From JAVBLF01 sp031553675 (GTDB lineage Bacteria > Bacillota > Clostridia > Christensenellales > CALWSW01): a stretch of DNA of 21,863 bases. A model generated the notes under the pieces. That model searched no databases and was not told where the DNA came from. It saw only the letters and a list, made by a program, of their open reading frames with translations. Each line of letters begins with the position of its first letter. The first letter of the stretch is position 1. Where the stretch lies: NCBI GenBank assembly GCA_031553675.1, contig JAVBLF010000138.1, forward strand, positions 1-21,863, in the 5' to 3' direction. Made by a program: the position numbers and the translations under genes. Below, piece by piece: positions 14,442 to 21,850 of the stretch.

Positions 14442-14879
14442 CTAGAAGGGCAGCGACGAGTCGTCCATGTCGGCGAAACCGTTCGCTTCCGGGAAGGACG
14501 AATCCTGATCCGGGATCGAATGGGAATCGCCCGACGAGGGGTAGGAAGGCGAAGCGCCTTCGCCGCGCGGGGTGAGGAATTCGACCTCGTCCGCGACGAC
14601 TTCGTATGCCGTGCGTTTCTGGCCGGTCTTGTCTTCGTAGTTGCGCATTTGCAGCGTGCCGACGACGCCGACCTTGCGCCCCTTGGCCAGGAAGCGCCCG
14701 CAGAGATCCGCAAGCTGACGCCAGCAGGTCACGGGGATATAATCGGTGACCTTGTTTCCTTCGCCGTCTTTGAAGCGGCGATCGATCGCGATGCGGAACG
14801 AGCAGACGGATATGCCGCTGCCCGTCGAGCGCATTTCGGGGTCGGCGGTGAGGTTTCCGACGAGCATGACTTTATTCAT
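14442..14879 (-). CDS. ssb: Single-stranded DNA-binding protein
   Basis: Protein of 145 residues that coats single-stranded DNA in replication and repair. The OB fold (about 1-105) opens with MNKVMLVGNLTADPEMR and carries the usual SFRIAIDRRF, VTCWRQLADLC and KGRKVGVVGTLQ blocks. A Gly/Pro/Ser-rich linker leads to the acidic tip ending DSSLPF, which recruits partner proteins. The ATG at 14879 is 34 bases after the rpsF stop, so both share the rpsF promoter. Confidence 0.97.
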   Translation of the reverse strand: MNKVMLVGNLTADPEMRSTGSGISVCSFRIAIDRRFKDGEGNKVTDYIPVTCWRQLADLCGRFLAKGRKVGVVGTLQMRNYEDKTGQKRTAYEVVADEVEFLTPRGEGASPSYPSSGDSHSIPDQDSSFPEANGFADMDDSSLPF

Positions 14880-14913
14880 GGCGGCTTGTCTCCATCCTTT
14901 CGGGCGTTTGCGA

Positions 14914-15207
14914 TCAGTCGTCCAGGCGTGTGACGAGGAAACGGATCACGTTTTCGTTGATTTTGAAGTTGCGCTCCAGCTCGGCGGGAAGCTCGGGGCC
15001 GGCCGTGAAGGTCTCCAGAACGTAATAGCCTTCGTTCTGATAGTCGATCGTGTAAGCCAGGCGGCGCTTGCCCCAGTTCTGGGTGTCGACGCTGTCGACT
15101 GTGCCGCCGCCTCCGGTGATGACGCCGTTGAAGCGGTTGATCAGCTCCTGAATGGCCGTATCTTCGAGATCGGCGCGCAGGATGTACATGACTTCATATT
15201 TGTGCAT
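14914..15207 (-). CDS. rpsF: 30S ribosomal protein bS6
   Basis: Protein of 97 residues of usual length. It opens MHKYEVMYILRADLED and contains TQNWGKRRLAYTIDYQNEGYYV and VIRFLVTR, all typical of bS6. AAGGAGGTG precedes ATG 15207. First gene of the leftward rpsF-ssb transcript, behind a consensus promoter at 15275-15303. In other bacteria the bS6-bS18 pair can bind its own leader; a CCG-containing hairpin (CTCCGCAC...GTGGGG, near 15223-15246) might serve here but I cannot confirm it. Confidence 0.97.
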   Translation of the reverse strand: MHKYEVMYILRADLEDTAIQELINRFNGVITGGGGTVDSVDTQNWGKRRLAYTIDYQNEGYYVLETFTAGPELPAELERNFKINENVIRFLVTRLDD

Positions 15208-15274
15208 GCTACTTTCACCTCCTTGTGGACAGAAGGCCCCACATCGCGTGCGGAGCAAGGACGTTAGCGTTGGT

Positions 15275-15303
15275 ATTATATCAGAAGAACCCGGCTTGTG
15301 CAA
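15275..15303 (-). promoter_or_regulatory. Sigma-A promoter of rpsF-ssb
   Basis: On the minus strand TTGCAC (15303-15298), 17 bases, TATAAT (15280-15275). The predicted transcript begins about 60 bases before rpsF. Confidence 0.85.
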
Positions 15304-15326
15304 GGCAATTGCGCCCGGTTTGGCCA

Positions 15327-15360
15327 AAAGAACGGCTTCCGGAGCGATCCGAAAGCCGTT
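15327..15360 (-). terminator. Terminator of the amidohydrolase operon
   Basis: On the minus strand AACGGCTTTCGG pairs with CCGGAAGCCGTT (one G-T pair) around a 6-base loop and is followed by CTTTT. It lies 26 bases after the amidohydrolase stop and just before the rpsF promoter. Confidence 0.75.
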
Positions 15361-15386
15361 TGCAATCGAAAAAGTTGCAGTTCGCG

Positions 15387-16226
15387 TCATTCCATCCCCA
15401 GCATGCGCAGGGCATTGCCGCCGCAAACCGCGCCGATTTCGTCCTCGGTCAGGCCGGCATCGGTCATCTGGGCGACATGTCGCTTGACAGACAGCAAGGG
15501 GTAATCGCTGCCGAGCAGCAGCTTGTCGAGTATGCCGAGCGCGCGCGCCACACGGTACACGTCCGGCTTGTAGAGAAAAGGCGTCGCCGCCGTGTCGTAA
15601 TAGCAGTTCCGAAGGCTCTTTCGGATTTCCGGCATCAGTTCGTAAAAGGGCAAGCCCCCGCCCCAATGCGCGAATATCGTCGTCAGTTCGGGGTGGTGGT
15701 CGGCAAAGGCGGCCATGCGCTCGGGATAGGCTCTCGTTTTGCCCGCGTAGTCGTGCCCAACCGGTTCGTTGGCGTGGATGATGACGGGCAAATGCCGTTC
15801 GAGGCAGATGTCGGCAAAGCGCTGTGTCTGCGCCAATTCTTCTAGCGCCCAGCGTTGGCCGTCGGGGAAAAGTTCGCCGATCCCCTTCAAACCCGCCGCC
15901 AAACAGCGATCGATCTCCTTGTCGGCGTCCGGCGCGCCCGGCACAACTGTGATGTAGCCGATCAAGCGATCCGGGTAGCGCTTGACGGCATCGATCGTGT
16001 AGTCGTTTGCGATTCGGCAGTTTTCCATGTGCTGGAATCCGAAGCCGAACACGATCGACTTGTCGACGCCGGACTGGTCCATGCCCGCCACGATGCCTTC
16101 CGCATCGGCGAACTTGTTGTGCTTCGTGCCGGAGAGCAGCGCAAAATAGGGCTCGCTGTCTTCGAGCTTGCGCCAATCCTGAATCCACTCGGGCAAGGTA
16201 AGATGTACATGAACATCGATGACCAT
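15387..16226 (-). CDS. Amidohydrolase-2 family metal-dependent hydrolase
   Basis: Protein of 279 residues forming a TIM-barrel hydrolase or decarboxylase of the amidohydrolase-2 type. Predicted metal and catalytic residues are DVHVHL (His6, His8), His151 in HANEPVGHDY, His187 in HWGGG and Asp241 in LLGSDYP. The ATG at 16226 is preceded by TGAGG at good spacing; the frame is open further upstream, but that part is not protein-like. No substrate can be read from the sequence. It follows the HD-domain gene by about 200 bases, with a double-hairpin repeat between, and is probably the last gene of that leftward operon. Confidence 0.85.
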   Translation of the reverse strand: MVIDVHVHLTLPEWIQDWRKLEDSEPYFALLSGTKHNKFADAEGIVAGMDQSGVDKSIVFGFGFQHMENCRIANDYTIDAVKRYPDRLIGYITVVPGAPDADKEIDRCLAAGLKGIGELFPDGQRWALEELAQTQRFADICLERHLPVIIHANEPVGHDYAGKTRAYPERMAAFADHHPELTTIFAHWGGGLPFYELMPEIRKSLRNCYYDTAATPFLYKPDVYRVARALGILDKLLLGSDYPLLSVKRHVAQMTDAGLTEDEIGAVCGGNALRMLGME

Positions 16227-16365
16227 AGCAAACCTCACAACGGCGCGTTCGACGGACGTCGGACACGCCGGGCTTTCACCCCCAAAATCTATGACTTTCG
16301 GGGACCTCGGATCGGCTCCGATGGGGGTAGGCAACGGAACCATGAGAGTGCTTTCATCCAAAATA

Positions 16366-16418
16366 GGGATTCCAAAGGGTCCAGACCCTTTGGCGGGGTC
16401 CAGGGGCAGAGCCCCTGG
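16366..16418. repeat. Double-hairpin intergenic repeat, copy C
   Basis: GGGATT is followed by a 10-bp stem (CCAAAGGGTC/GACCCTTTGG, 16372-16393), GCGGGGT and an 8-bp stem (CCAGGGGC/GCCCCTGG, 16400-16418). It has the same plan as copies at 3911-3960 and 11661-11716. It lies 9 bases after the HD-gene stop codon. The 140 bases from 16227 to 16365 hold no recognisable gene or clear promoter. Confidence 0.8.
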
Positions 16419-16427
16419 CGTAGCCCC

Positions 16428-17033
16428 CTAATGCCCGACGAGATGCGCGACGTACATGTCGGCGATGTTGAGGGCGACGGCGAGCTTGGCGCGATCGTAG
16501 GCGGCGGACTGCGCCATGCCGGAGGCGTAGGCGCGGGCGGCGTCGTCGAAGCCGCCCATGTGCCAGCGGATGGCGAGGGCTTCGTCGTCGGTGAGGGGGA
16601 GGTAGCGTGCGACGAGAAAGAGCGACTTTTCGCCGTGGCCGAGAGGGAAGCGATCGTCGACGAAGAAGCTTTCTTCTTCTTCCCAGCGTTTTTCGCCGGG
16701 GATCTTGACGTTGCGCACGCGCTTGCCGTAGAAGTCGGCTTTGCAGACGTCGTGGAGCAGCGAGACGATCGCGATCGAGCCGGAGGGGATCTCCGACTCG
16801 AAGGGCTTGCAAAAGTTTTGCATGTACTTGTGGACGCTCAGGCTGTGCCGGAGCAGGCCGCCGACGATCGCGCCGTGCTTGGTTGTGCTGGCGGGCGCTT
16901 CGTAAAAGTCGGTCGTCGCCAGCCAGGCGAGCAGCGCTTCGACGCCATCGCGTTCGGTGGCGCGGAGCAGCTCGTCAAAGCGGGCTTTCATGGTTTCGAG
17001 CATGTCGTCGGGCAGCGAGGCTACAGGGATCAT
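16428..17033 (-). CDS. HD-domain phosphohydrolase
   Basis: Protein of 201 residues. HD-superfamily ligands are in order: His63 (GLLRHSLSVH), His94-Asp95 (LLHDVCK), His133 (GHGEKS), His158 (IRWHMGG) and a late Asp in NIADMYV (near 192). Such proteins hydrolyse nucleotides or other phosphoesters; the substrate is not evident. AAGGAGG precedes ATG 17033. It begins 26 bases after the stop of the upstream transglutaminase-like gene, so they are co-transcribed. Length and layout resemble a group of Clostridial HD hydrolases. Confidence 0.85.
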   Translation of the reverse strand: MIPVASLPDDMLETMKARFDELLRATERDGVEALLAWLATTDFYEAPASTTKHGAIVGGLLRHSLSVHKYMQNFCKPFESEIPSGSIAIVSLLHDVCKADFYGKRVRNVKIPGEKRWEEEESFFVDDRFPLGHGEKSLFLVARYLPLTDDEALAIRWHMGGFDDAARAYASGMAQSAAYDRAKLAVALNIADMYVAHLVGH

Positions 17034-17059
17034 GGCGCCTCCTTGCGTTGGCCGCGATG

Positions 17060-18199
17060 TTAAGGGCGTTTGAGCAGCGCGGCGATTTTGTCGTAGCTGT
17101 ATTCCGTCGAGGTGCAGCGGTTGCGGGTATCGGTCCAGGTGTGCGTTTTGCGCAACTTTTGGTCCGTGACGCAGAAATAGCTGTGATCGGCGCTTCCTTC
17201 GACGTCCGGCAAGGGATCGTCCCAGGTCGCGTCTACATTATACCAGTTTCCGTCGTCCAATTGCACGCGGTTCCATGCATGGTTTTCATATGTGTAGCCG
17301 ACGACGTAGTCGCACGCGACACCGACGGCGTTGAGCAAGAGCTTCATCGCCTCGGCGTAACTCTGGCAGACGCCCTTGCCTTCGACGAGGACGCCAAACG
17401 CCGTGTAGGAATCGGGGTAACGGTTGCTCTTGTTGAGTGCCGTCTCGTCGTAGCGGGCGTTTTTGACGATGTAATCATGCACGGCCAGCACGCGTTCGTA
17501 ACGCGTTTTCATGCTGCGCAAGCCCAGCTCTTGGATGATCTCGTCGCAGCGCGCTTTGAGCACCTGGGCGTCGCTGCTCAAGGTCGGGCTTTGGCCTTGG
17601 TAGCTCGCGGCGACTTCGGCGGCCGAGGCGTACTTAAACGTGCAGGTCGCTTCGACAAGCGATTCCGATGCACTGCCGTTGACCCAGACAAAGCTGAAAT
17701 GCAGCTCGCGGCAATAGGCGGCAAAAAACTCCTCGGAATTGGGGAAGTAAGCCATGATGGCCTTTTCGGCCAGCTCGTCCTGGAGAGGAAGGTTCTTGAT
17801 CGTAAACTGGAAGGTGTAACGCTCCTTGTATTCCGCCGCCGCCTGGAGAAGCGCGCGGTGGAGGGAGTCGCGGCTGGGATAGGTCGGCGTTCCTTTGGGG
17901 GCGCGTACCAGCAGGGTTCGGCGCTGCTCCTTGCCGTCGACACGCGCCTTGATCTCCGCGATGCCGACCCCCTTGGCTTCGACCTTGCCGGTGTCGGTGA
18001 CTGAAGCGACAAAGCGATCGGAGGAGAGCCAGGATGCACCGTGGAGCGACGAGAAAAGCTGGTTTCGATCGCCCACCCGGAGCTCAAGCGTATCCGCCGC
18101 GCGTGCCACGGTGGGAAAGAGCGGACTCAACAAGACCCCCATCACGAGGATCACAAGCAATACTGCGCAATACGCATTGCGCATGGTGGTTGGTTTCAT
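17060..18199 (-). CDS. Secreted transglutaminase-like protein with Big2-like domain
   Basis: Protein of 379 residues with a signal peptide (about 1-35, ending ARA-A). Residues 37-98 resemble a bacterial Ig-like group 2 domain (LELRVGD, then ASVTDTGKVEAKGVGIAEIKA). A middle region leads to a transglutaminase-like core (about 235-330) with an intact triad: Cys278 in GVCQSYAEA, His307 in NHAWNRVQL and Asp323 in YNVDATWDDP. It shares the catalytic core, but not the SH3 domains, of the protein at 5808-7436. AGGAGA precedes ATG 18199. It has its own promoter and is the first gene of an operon with the HD and amidohydrolase genes. A cell-wall or surface protein-processing role is inferred. Confidence 0.88.
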   Translation of the reverse strand: MKPTTMRNAYCAVLLVILVMGVLLSPLFPTVARAADTLELRVGDRNQLFSSLHGASWLSSDRFVASVTDTGKVEAKGVGIAEIKARVDGKEQRRTLLVRAPKGTPTYPSRDSLHRALLQAAAEYKERYTFQFTIKNLPLQDELAEKAIMAYFPNSEEFFAAYCRELHFSFVWVNGSASESLVEATCTFKYASAAEVAASYQGQSPTLSSDAQVLKARCDEIIQELGLRSMKTRYERVLAVHDYIVKNARYDETALNKSNRYPDSYTAFGVLVEGKGVCQSYAEAMKLLLNAVGVACDYVVGYTYENHAWNRVQLDDGNWYNVDATWDDPLPDVEGSADHSYFCVTDQKLRKTHTWTDTRNRCTSTEYSYDKIAALLKRP

Positions 18200-18237
18200 G
18201 TCGTCTCCTATGTTAGAAATGGGGCGGTGTGCGGGCC

Positions 18238-18283
18238 ATGCTGATCGTCAGGGTATGGCAGCCCTGTGTGAGTGCATCAGCAT
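18238..18283 (-). promoter_or_regulatory. Inverted repeat in the transglutaminase leader
   Basis: ATGCTGAT (18238-18245) and ATCAGCAT (18276-18283) are perfect 8-base complements around 30 bases that contain a further small dyad (AGGG...CCCT). It lies between the promoter and the ribosome site and may be a leader hairpin or operator. Confidence 0.4.
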
Positions 18284-18294
18284 ACCATAGCTAT

Positions 18295-18323
18295 ATCATA
18301 CAAAATTTGGGTGAAATAAACAA
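18295..18323 (-). promoter_or_regulatory. Promoter of the transglutaminase-HD-amidohydrolase operon
   Basis: On the minus strand TTGTTT (18323-18318), 17 bases, TATGAT (18300-18295), in an A/T-rich stretch. It predicts a leader of about 90 bases. Confidence 0.6.
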
Positions 18324-18391
18324 GGATAAATTGCTAAATTTTACAATTTGTAGCATTCACGAACGGATTGCCCTATATTGGAAAAAGGGGA

Positions 18392-18473
18392 GATCCGAAG
18401 CAATGACGCGTTTCTCTCGGATCGTATGAGGGCTCTTGCTGTGATATGTAGTTGGCCGGCGATGTGCTATAAT
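18392..18473 (+). promoter_or_regulatory. Extended -10 promoter and upstream dyad of the ROK kinase gene
   Basis: TGCTATAAT (18465-18473) is an extended -10 with no clear -35, 44 bases before the start codon. Upstream, GATCCGA (18392-18398) and TCGGATC (18417-18423) form a perfect dyad that could be an operator. The divergent promoter at 18295-18323 shares this 317-base region; no gene lies in it. Confidence 0.55.
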
Positions 18474-18516
18474 GGGGGAAAGACATGCGCGAAAGCGGGC
18501 GAAAGGAGCGGGAACC

Positions 18517-19479
18517 ATGCGAACTTGCACCATGGGCATCGATGTAGGCGGCACGAAACTGGCATACGGATTGTTTGACGAGGAGCAGCGTTGCGTGCTT
18601 TCGCGCGTCACGCCCTCCATGCCCGAGGCCGAGCCGATCGACATGATCGATGCGATGATCTCCGAGGTGGATGGAATCTTGTCCGAGGTGGGCTTGGGCC
18701 GCGCCGATCTCGCGGGCTTGGGCCTGGCGCTGCCTTCTTACATCGACACGCGCCAAGGCCGCATCATCCGTTCGTCCAACCTGCCGAAGTGGTTCGATCT
18801 GCCGGTACGCGAGCTGGTGCGGGAGCGGCTGGACGTGCCGCTCGCCCTCGAAAACGACGCCAACACGGCGGCGATCGCTGAGCAGCGTTTGGGCGCAGGG
18901 AAGGGCTGTCCGAACATGATCTACGTGACTGTATCGACGGGCGTGGGGGGCGGCTTGATCTTGAACGATCGCATCTACCACGGCAGCTACGGCGCGGCGG
19001 GTGAGATCGGGCACATCCCGATCTCGGAACTCGGCGACAACGTATGCGGCTGCGGACTGACGGGCTGTGTCGAGTCGTTCGTATCGGGCCCGCACATCGT
19101 CGAGTTCGTCGAAAAGCGCATCGCGGCGGGCGAAACGAGCTTGCTGGAAACGATCGCGGACGGAAAGCCAATCACGACGCGCCACATCGCCGAAGCCTTT
19201 GCGCGGGGTGACGCTTTGGCGTTGCGGGCGCTCGACCGCGTGTCGGAGTATTTGGCGCGCATGTTCGTCGCGCTTTACCAAGTCTTGAACGTCGATCGCG
19301 TCGTCTATGGCGGCGGCGCTCTGAAGATCAGCCCGATCCTGATGGAGCGGGCCGAGGCGCGTTTTCTCGACATGCTGCCCATGGCGCGCGCGTATCCGGT
19401 CACGTTTTTGCCCGCCGCCCTCGGCGACGACGTCGGTATGATCGGCGCCGGCTTGATCGCGCGCGAGTACGCCGTCTGA
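18517..19479 (+). CDS. ROK family sugar kinase (glucokinase-like)
   Basis: Protein of 320 residues that phosphorylates a hexose with ATP. The start at 18517 follows GAAAGGAG by 8 bases. The phosphate-binding loop is GIDVGGTK (7-14), the catalytic Asp114 is in ENDANTAAIAE, and STGVGGG (140-146) contacts ATP. The ROK zinc site is complete: His166 in GEIGH and CGCGLTGC (Cys177, Cys179, Cys184), followed by VES. No DNA-binding helix-turn-helix is present, so it is an enzyme rather than a ROK repressor. Glucokinase is the most common activity; N-acetylhexosamine or fructose kinase cannot be excluded. It is a single-gene unit with its own promoter and terminator. Confidence 0.92.
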   Translation: MRTCTMGIDVGGTKLAYGLFDEEQRCVLSRVTPSMPEAEPIDMIDAMISEVDGILSEVGLGRADLAGLGLALPSYIDTRQGRIIRSSNLPKWFDLPVRELVRERLDVPLALENDANTAAIAEQRLGAGKGCPNMIYVTVSTGVGGGLILNDRIYHGSYGAAGEIGHIPISELGDNVCGCGLTGCVESFVSGPHIVEFVEKRIAAGETSLLETIADGKPITTRHIAEAFARGDALALRALDRVSEYLARMFVALYQVLNVDRVVYGGGALKISPILMERAEARFLDMLPMARAYPVTFLPAALGDDVGMIGAGLIAREYAV

Positions 19480-19518
19480 GTTCCACGGGCTCAGATCGGC
19501 GAAACACCATTGAACCCC

Positions 19519-19547
19519 AAAAAGGCCGCCCGAGAGGCGGCCTTTTT
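19519..19547. terminator. Intrinsic terminator of the ROK kinase gene
   Basis: A perfect 12-bp stem (AAAAAGGCCGCC, loop CGAGA, GGCGGCCTTTTT). The 120 bases beyond it (to 19665) hold no gene. Confidence 0.92.
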
Positions 19548-19665
19548 GATGGAACGAAGTCAAAAGGCAGGCATGGCGGGCAAAACAGCGAGCGGATGAC
19601 GCGCATGCATACGCGGGCATACGCGGCAATTTACAAAATAATCCTTATGAAACTGAAACAAGGGG

Positions 19666-19694
19666 TTGACATTATATGGTAATCGACGTACAAT
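19666..19694 (+). promoter_or_regulatory. Consensus sigma-A promoter of the acidic surface protein
   Basis: TTGACA (19666-19671), 17 bases, TACAAT (19689-19694), the strongest promoter in the window, in an A/T-rich stretch. It predicts a leader of about 60 bases. Confidence 0.9.
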
Positions 19695-19759
19695 GAATTC
19701 AACCTATACTATCTATTTTTTAGGATGAGTGGGAATTTTCTAGTACAAGGGATGGTGTG

Positions 19760-20356
19760 ATGAAACTGATACTGACACATGCGAGGGTTCGCAAACGTGC
19801 CGCGGCTTGGAGCCTGGGCGCGGCGCTCCTGCTGGGCCTGGCGATGGCGCCGTCCGCGTGGGCGACACAGCTCGCCGAGCCGGGGCTCGTGCAGCTGGAC
19901 GATGCGGCCGAGGATACCCTGGTCGCCGACGTCCTGCCCGAAGCGGGACTGGATCTCGAGGTCGTCGAAGACCCCGGCCTGGTCGCGGACGACGAAGAAC
20001 TCGCCGACTTCGGCGCCCTCAAGGATGCCGATGAGGCGGACGCCTACATCAACGAAGACTTGCTCGACATCGACTCCGACATCAGCGACGAAGCCTTTAA
20101 CGAACTGATCAGCGAGCAGGAAAGCACGAAATCCAATGAAACGGCCCAAAAACCGGCCGCGACGAAAAGCAGCGCCACCCGCAGTACCTCAAAGGATAGT
20201 TCGGATTTCGAAGAGACGACACGCAGCAATGCCTCGCGCTCGGTCGATAACGTCAACACCGGCGAGGAAACTCCGATCCTCGTGGCGGCGCTTCTCGCCC
20301 TCATCGCGGGCGCCGGATCGATCAACTTCGTCCGCTCGCGCCGATTCCACCGTTGA
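19760..20356 (+). CDS. Acidic secreted protein with sortase-like C-terminal tail
   Basis: Protein of 198 residues that I do not recognise. The signal peptide ends near residue 35 (APSAWA). The mature part to about residue 125 is very rich in Asp, Glu and Leu with almost no positive charge. A Ser/Thr/Lys linker (about 120-160) follows. The end has the three parts of a cell-wall sorting signal: VNTGEE, a hydrophobic stretch (PILVAALLALIAGAGSI) and a basic tail (RSRRFHR). The motif is not a classical LPXTG but resembles the xxTG(D/E) variants seen in Clostridia. It could instead be a plain C-terminal membrane anchor. The start is ATG 19760 with AAGGGATGG upstream; a GTG one codon earlier is possible. 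A strong promoter and terminator make it a single-gene unit. Confidence 0.75.
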   Translation: MKLILTHARVRKRAAAWSLGAALLLGLAMAPSAWATQLAEPGLVQLDDAAEDTLVADVLPEAGLDLEVVEDPGLVADDEELADFGALKDADEADAYINEDLLDIDSDISDEAFNELISEQESTKSNETAQKPAATKSSATRSTSKDSSDFEETTRSNASRSVDNVNTGEETPILVAALLALIAGAGSINFVRSRRFHR

Positions 20357-20377
20357 AACCGAACGAAACGAACGCAA

Positions 20378-20406
20378 AAAAAAGTGGTCATTGCGACCAC
20401 TTTTTT
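20378..20406. terminator. Bidirectional terminator between convergent genes
   Basis: AAAAAAGTGGTC (20378-20389), loop ATTGC, GACCACTTTTTT (20395-20406). It serves both the acidic surface protein and the converging phosphoglycerate dehydrogenase gene. Confidence 0.92.
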
Positions 20407-20422
20407 GGTGCCGTTTGGAATC

Positions 20423-21586
20423 TTAGCGCAGCGTGACGCGGATGACGCCGTCGATGGAGGCGAGTTCGTCACCGATGCTGGGGTCCAGCGCTTCGTCGAG
20501 GTCGATCACCGTGTAGGCGTAGTCGTCGCGGCTGCGGTTCATCATGTTCGTGATGTTGGCGCCGCGCTCGCTCAAAAGCGCGGTGAACTGGCCGATCATG
20601 TTGGGGGTGTTGCGGTTGATGATGCAGATGCGCATTTCGCCGCTGCGCTGCATGACACAGTGGGGCAGGTTGACGGCGTTGCGGATGTTGCCGTTCTCGA
20701 TGAAGTCGCAGAGCTGCTCTGCCGCCATGTAGGCACAGTTTTCCTCGCTCTCGGGCGTCGAAGCACCGAGGTGGGGGATGCAGATCACGTTGTGCACGCC
20801 GATCAGTTCTTCCGCGGGGAAATCGGTCAGATAGCGGCCGAGGCGGCCCGCTTCGAGCGATTCGAGGATGGCGGCGTTGTCGGCGAGCTCACCGCGGGAA
20901 AAGTTCAACAGCGTGGCATTGGGCTTCAGCGCGGCGAGGAAGGACGCGTCGATAAAGCCGGTGGTCTTGTCGCTGAGCGGGACGTGAACCGTCACGTAGT
21001 CGCACTGGGCGAGCAGGGCTTCGATCGAGGTTTCGCGCTTGACGGCGCGGCTGAGTCCCCAGGCGCTGTCGATCGAGATGAAGGGATCGTAGCCGAGCAC
21101 CTTGAGACCCATCGCGTAGCCCTCGTTGGCGACCATGACGCCGATCGCGCCCAGGCCGATCACGCCGAGTGTTTTCTCTTTGATCTCGCTGCCGATGAAG
21201 CGCTTCTTGCCCGCTTCGACGAGGCCGGGGATCTCGCTGCCCTTGCCTTTGAGCGTCTGGCACCAGTCGATCGCCTCGATCAAATGGCGGCTGGAGAGCA
21301 GCATGGCCGCAAAGACCAGTTCCTTGACGGCGTTGGCGTTGGCGCCGGGCGTGTTGAATACGACAATGCCCGCCTCGGTACAGCGCTGGACGGGGATGTT
21401 GTTGACCCCGGCGCCCGCACGCGCGATCGCTCGCAGTGACGGATTGAACTCGAGGTTGCCAATTTTCGCGCTACGCACCAAAATGCCGATGGGATCGGGG
21501 GCGTCGTCGCGGATATCGAAGCGATCGGGTGTCAGTACGTCGCGCACGACGCTTGAGATCGCGTTGAGTGTTTGGATTCGTTCCAT
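20423..21586 (-). CDS. serA: D-3-phosphoglycerate dehydrogenase
   Basis: Protein of 387 residues catalysing the first step of serine synthesis, oxidising 3-phosphoglycerate with NAD. The D-2-hydroxyacid dehydrogenase fold shows ARAGAGVNNI (near 55-64), the nucleotide loop GLGAIG (144-149), Arg231 in NFSRGELAD, the acidic Glu near 260 and His272 in PHLGAST. A C-terminal ACT domain (about 318-387) suggests amino-acid feedback. Length matches the short Clostridial form without the extra ASB domain. The ribosome site (GGGAG) is distant and weak. In relatives serC often lies directly upstream; here repeat DNA follows to the window end, so this cannot be checked. A related hydroxyacid dehydrogenase activity is a minor alternative. 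Confidence 0.9.
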   Translation of the reverse strand: MERIQTLNAISSVVRDVLTPDRFDIRDDAPDPIGILVRSAKIGNLEFNPSLRAIARAGAGVNNIPVQRCTEAGIVVFNTPGANANAVKELVFAAMLLSSRHLIEAIDWCQTLKGKGSEIPGLVEAGKKRFIGSEIKEKTLGVIGLGAIGVMVANEGYAMGLKVLGYDPFISIDSAWGLSRAVKRETSIEALLAQCDYVTVHVPLSDKTTGFIDASFLAALKPNATLLNFSRGELADNAAILESLEAGRLGRYLTDFPAEELIGVHNVICIPHLGASTPESEENCAYMAAEQLCDFIENGNIRNAVNLPHCVMQRSGEMRICIINRNTPNMIGQFTALLSERGANITNMMNRSRDDYAYTVIDLDEALDPSIGDELASIDGVIRVTLR

Positions 21587-21612
21587 GATACTTGCATACT
21601 CCCAGAATATTC

Positions 21613-21850
21613 ATGCGAATCAAAGGTTGAACGCCGCAGCCGAAGCGAGCCATATTTCTAGAGCGGGCGATTGACAATGCGAATCAAGGGTTACCAACCT
21701 AACGTATCGCGAGGCTGTTTTGCTGCAACGGGCGATTGATAATCGCCCCTACAGGCGCACAAACAAGGCTTACGGGGTGTAGGGGCGATTATCAATCGCC
21801 CGCTTGGGAAACCCCAACTCGTTTCGACAGCGGATTTGATAACCTGTTTT
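21613..21850. repeat. Composite intergenic repeat block upstream of serA
   Basis: A diverged reverse 65-bp unit (about 21613-21677), a well-preserved reverse unit (about 21678-21737), the perfect 74-bp palindrome (21729-21802) and the tail module (21800-21847). Positions 21665-21802 closely match 3585-3714 in the same orientation. No gene is visible from 21587 to the window end. Confidence 0.9.
21729..21802. repeat. 74-bp nested palindrome, copy 3 (perfect)
   Basis: The 25-base arms at 21729-21753 and 21778-21802 are exact reverse complements around a 24-base centre. Each arm is itself a hairpin (GGGCGATT, GAT, AATCGCCC). This is the best-preserved copy and the reference for the others. Confidence 0.93.

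Noticed and set aside
15855..18004. Long plus-strand open frames over the HD, amidohydrolase and transglutaminase genes
   Set aside because: They are antisense shadows created by GC-rich codon use; the minus-strand products have intact catalytic motifs.
20384..21439. 351-codon plus-strand frame over serA
   Set aside because: Shadow of a clear phosphoglycerate dehydrogenase, with no recognisable domain.
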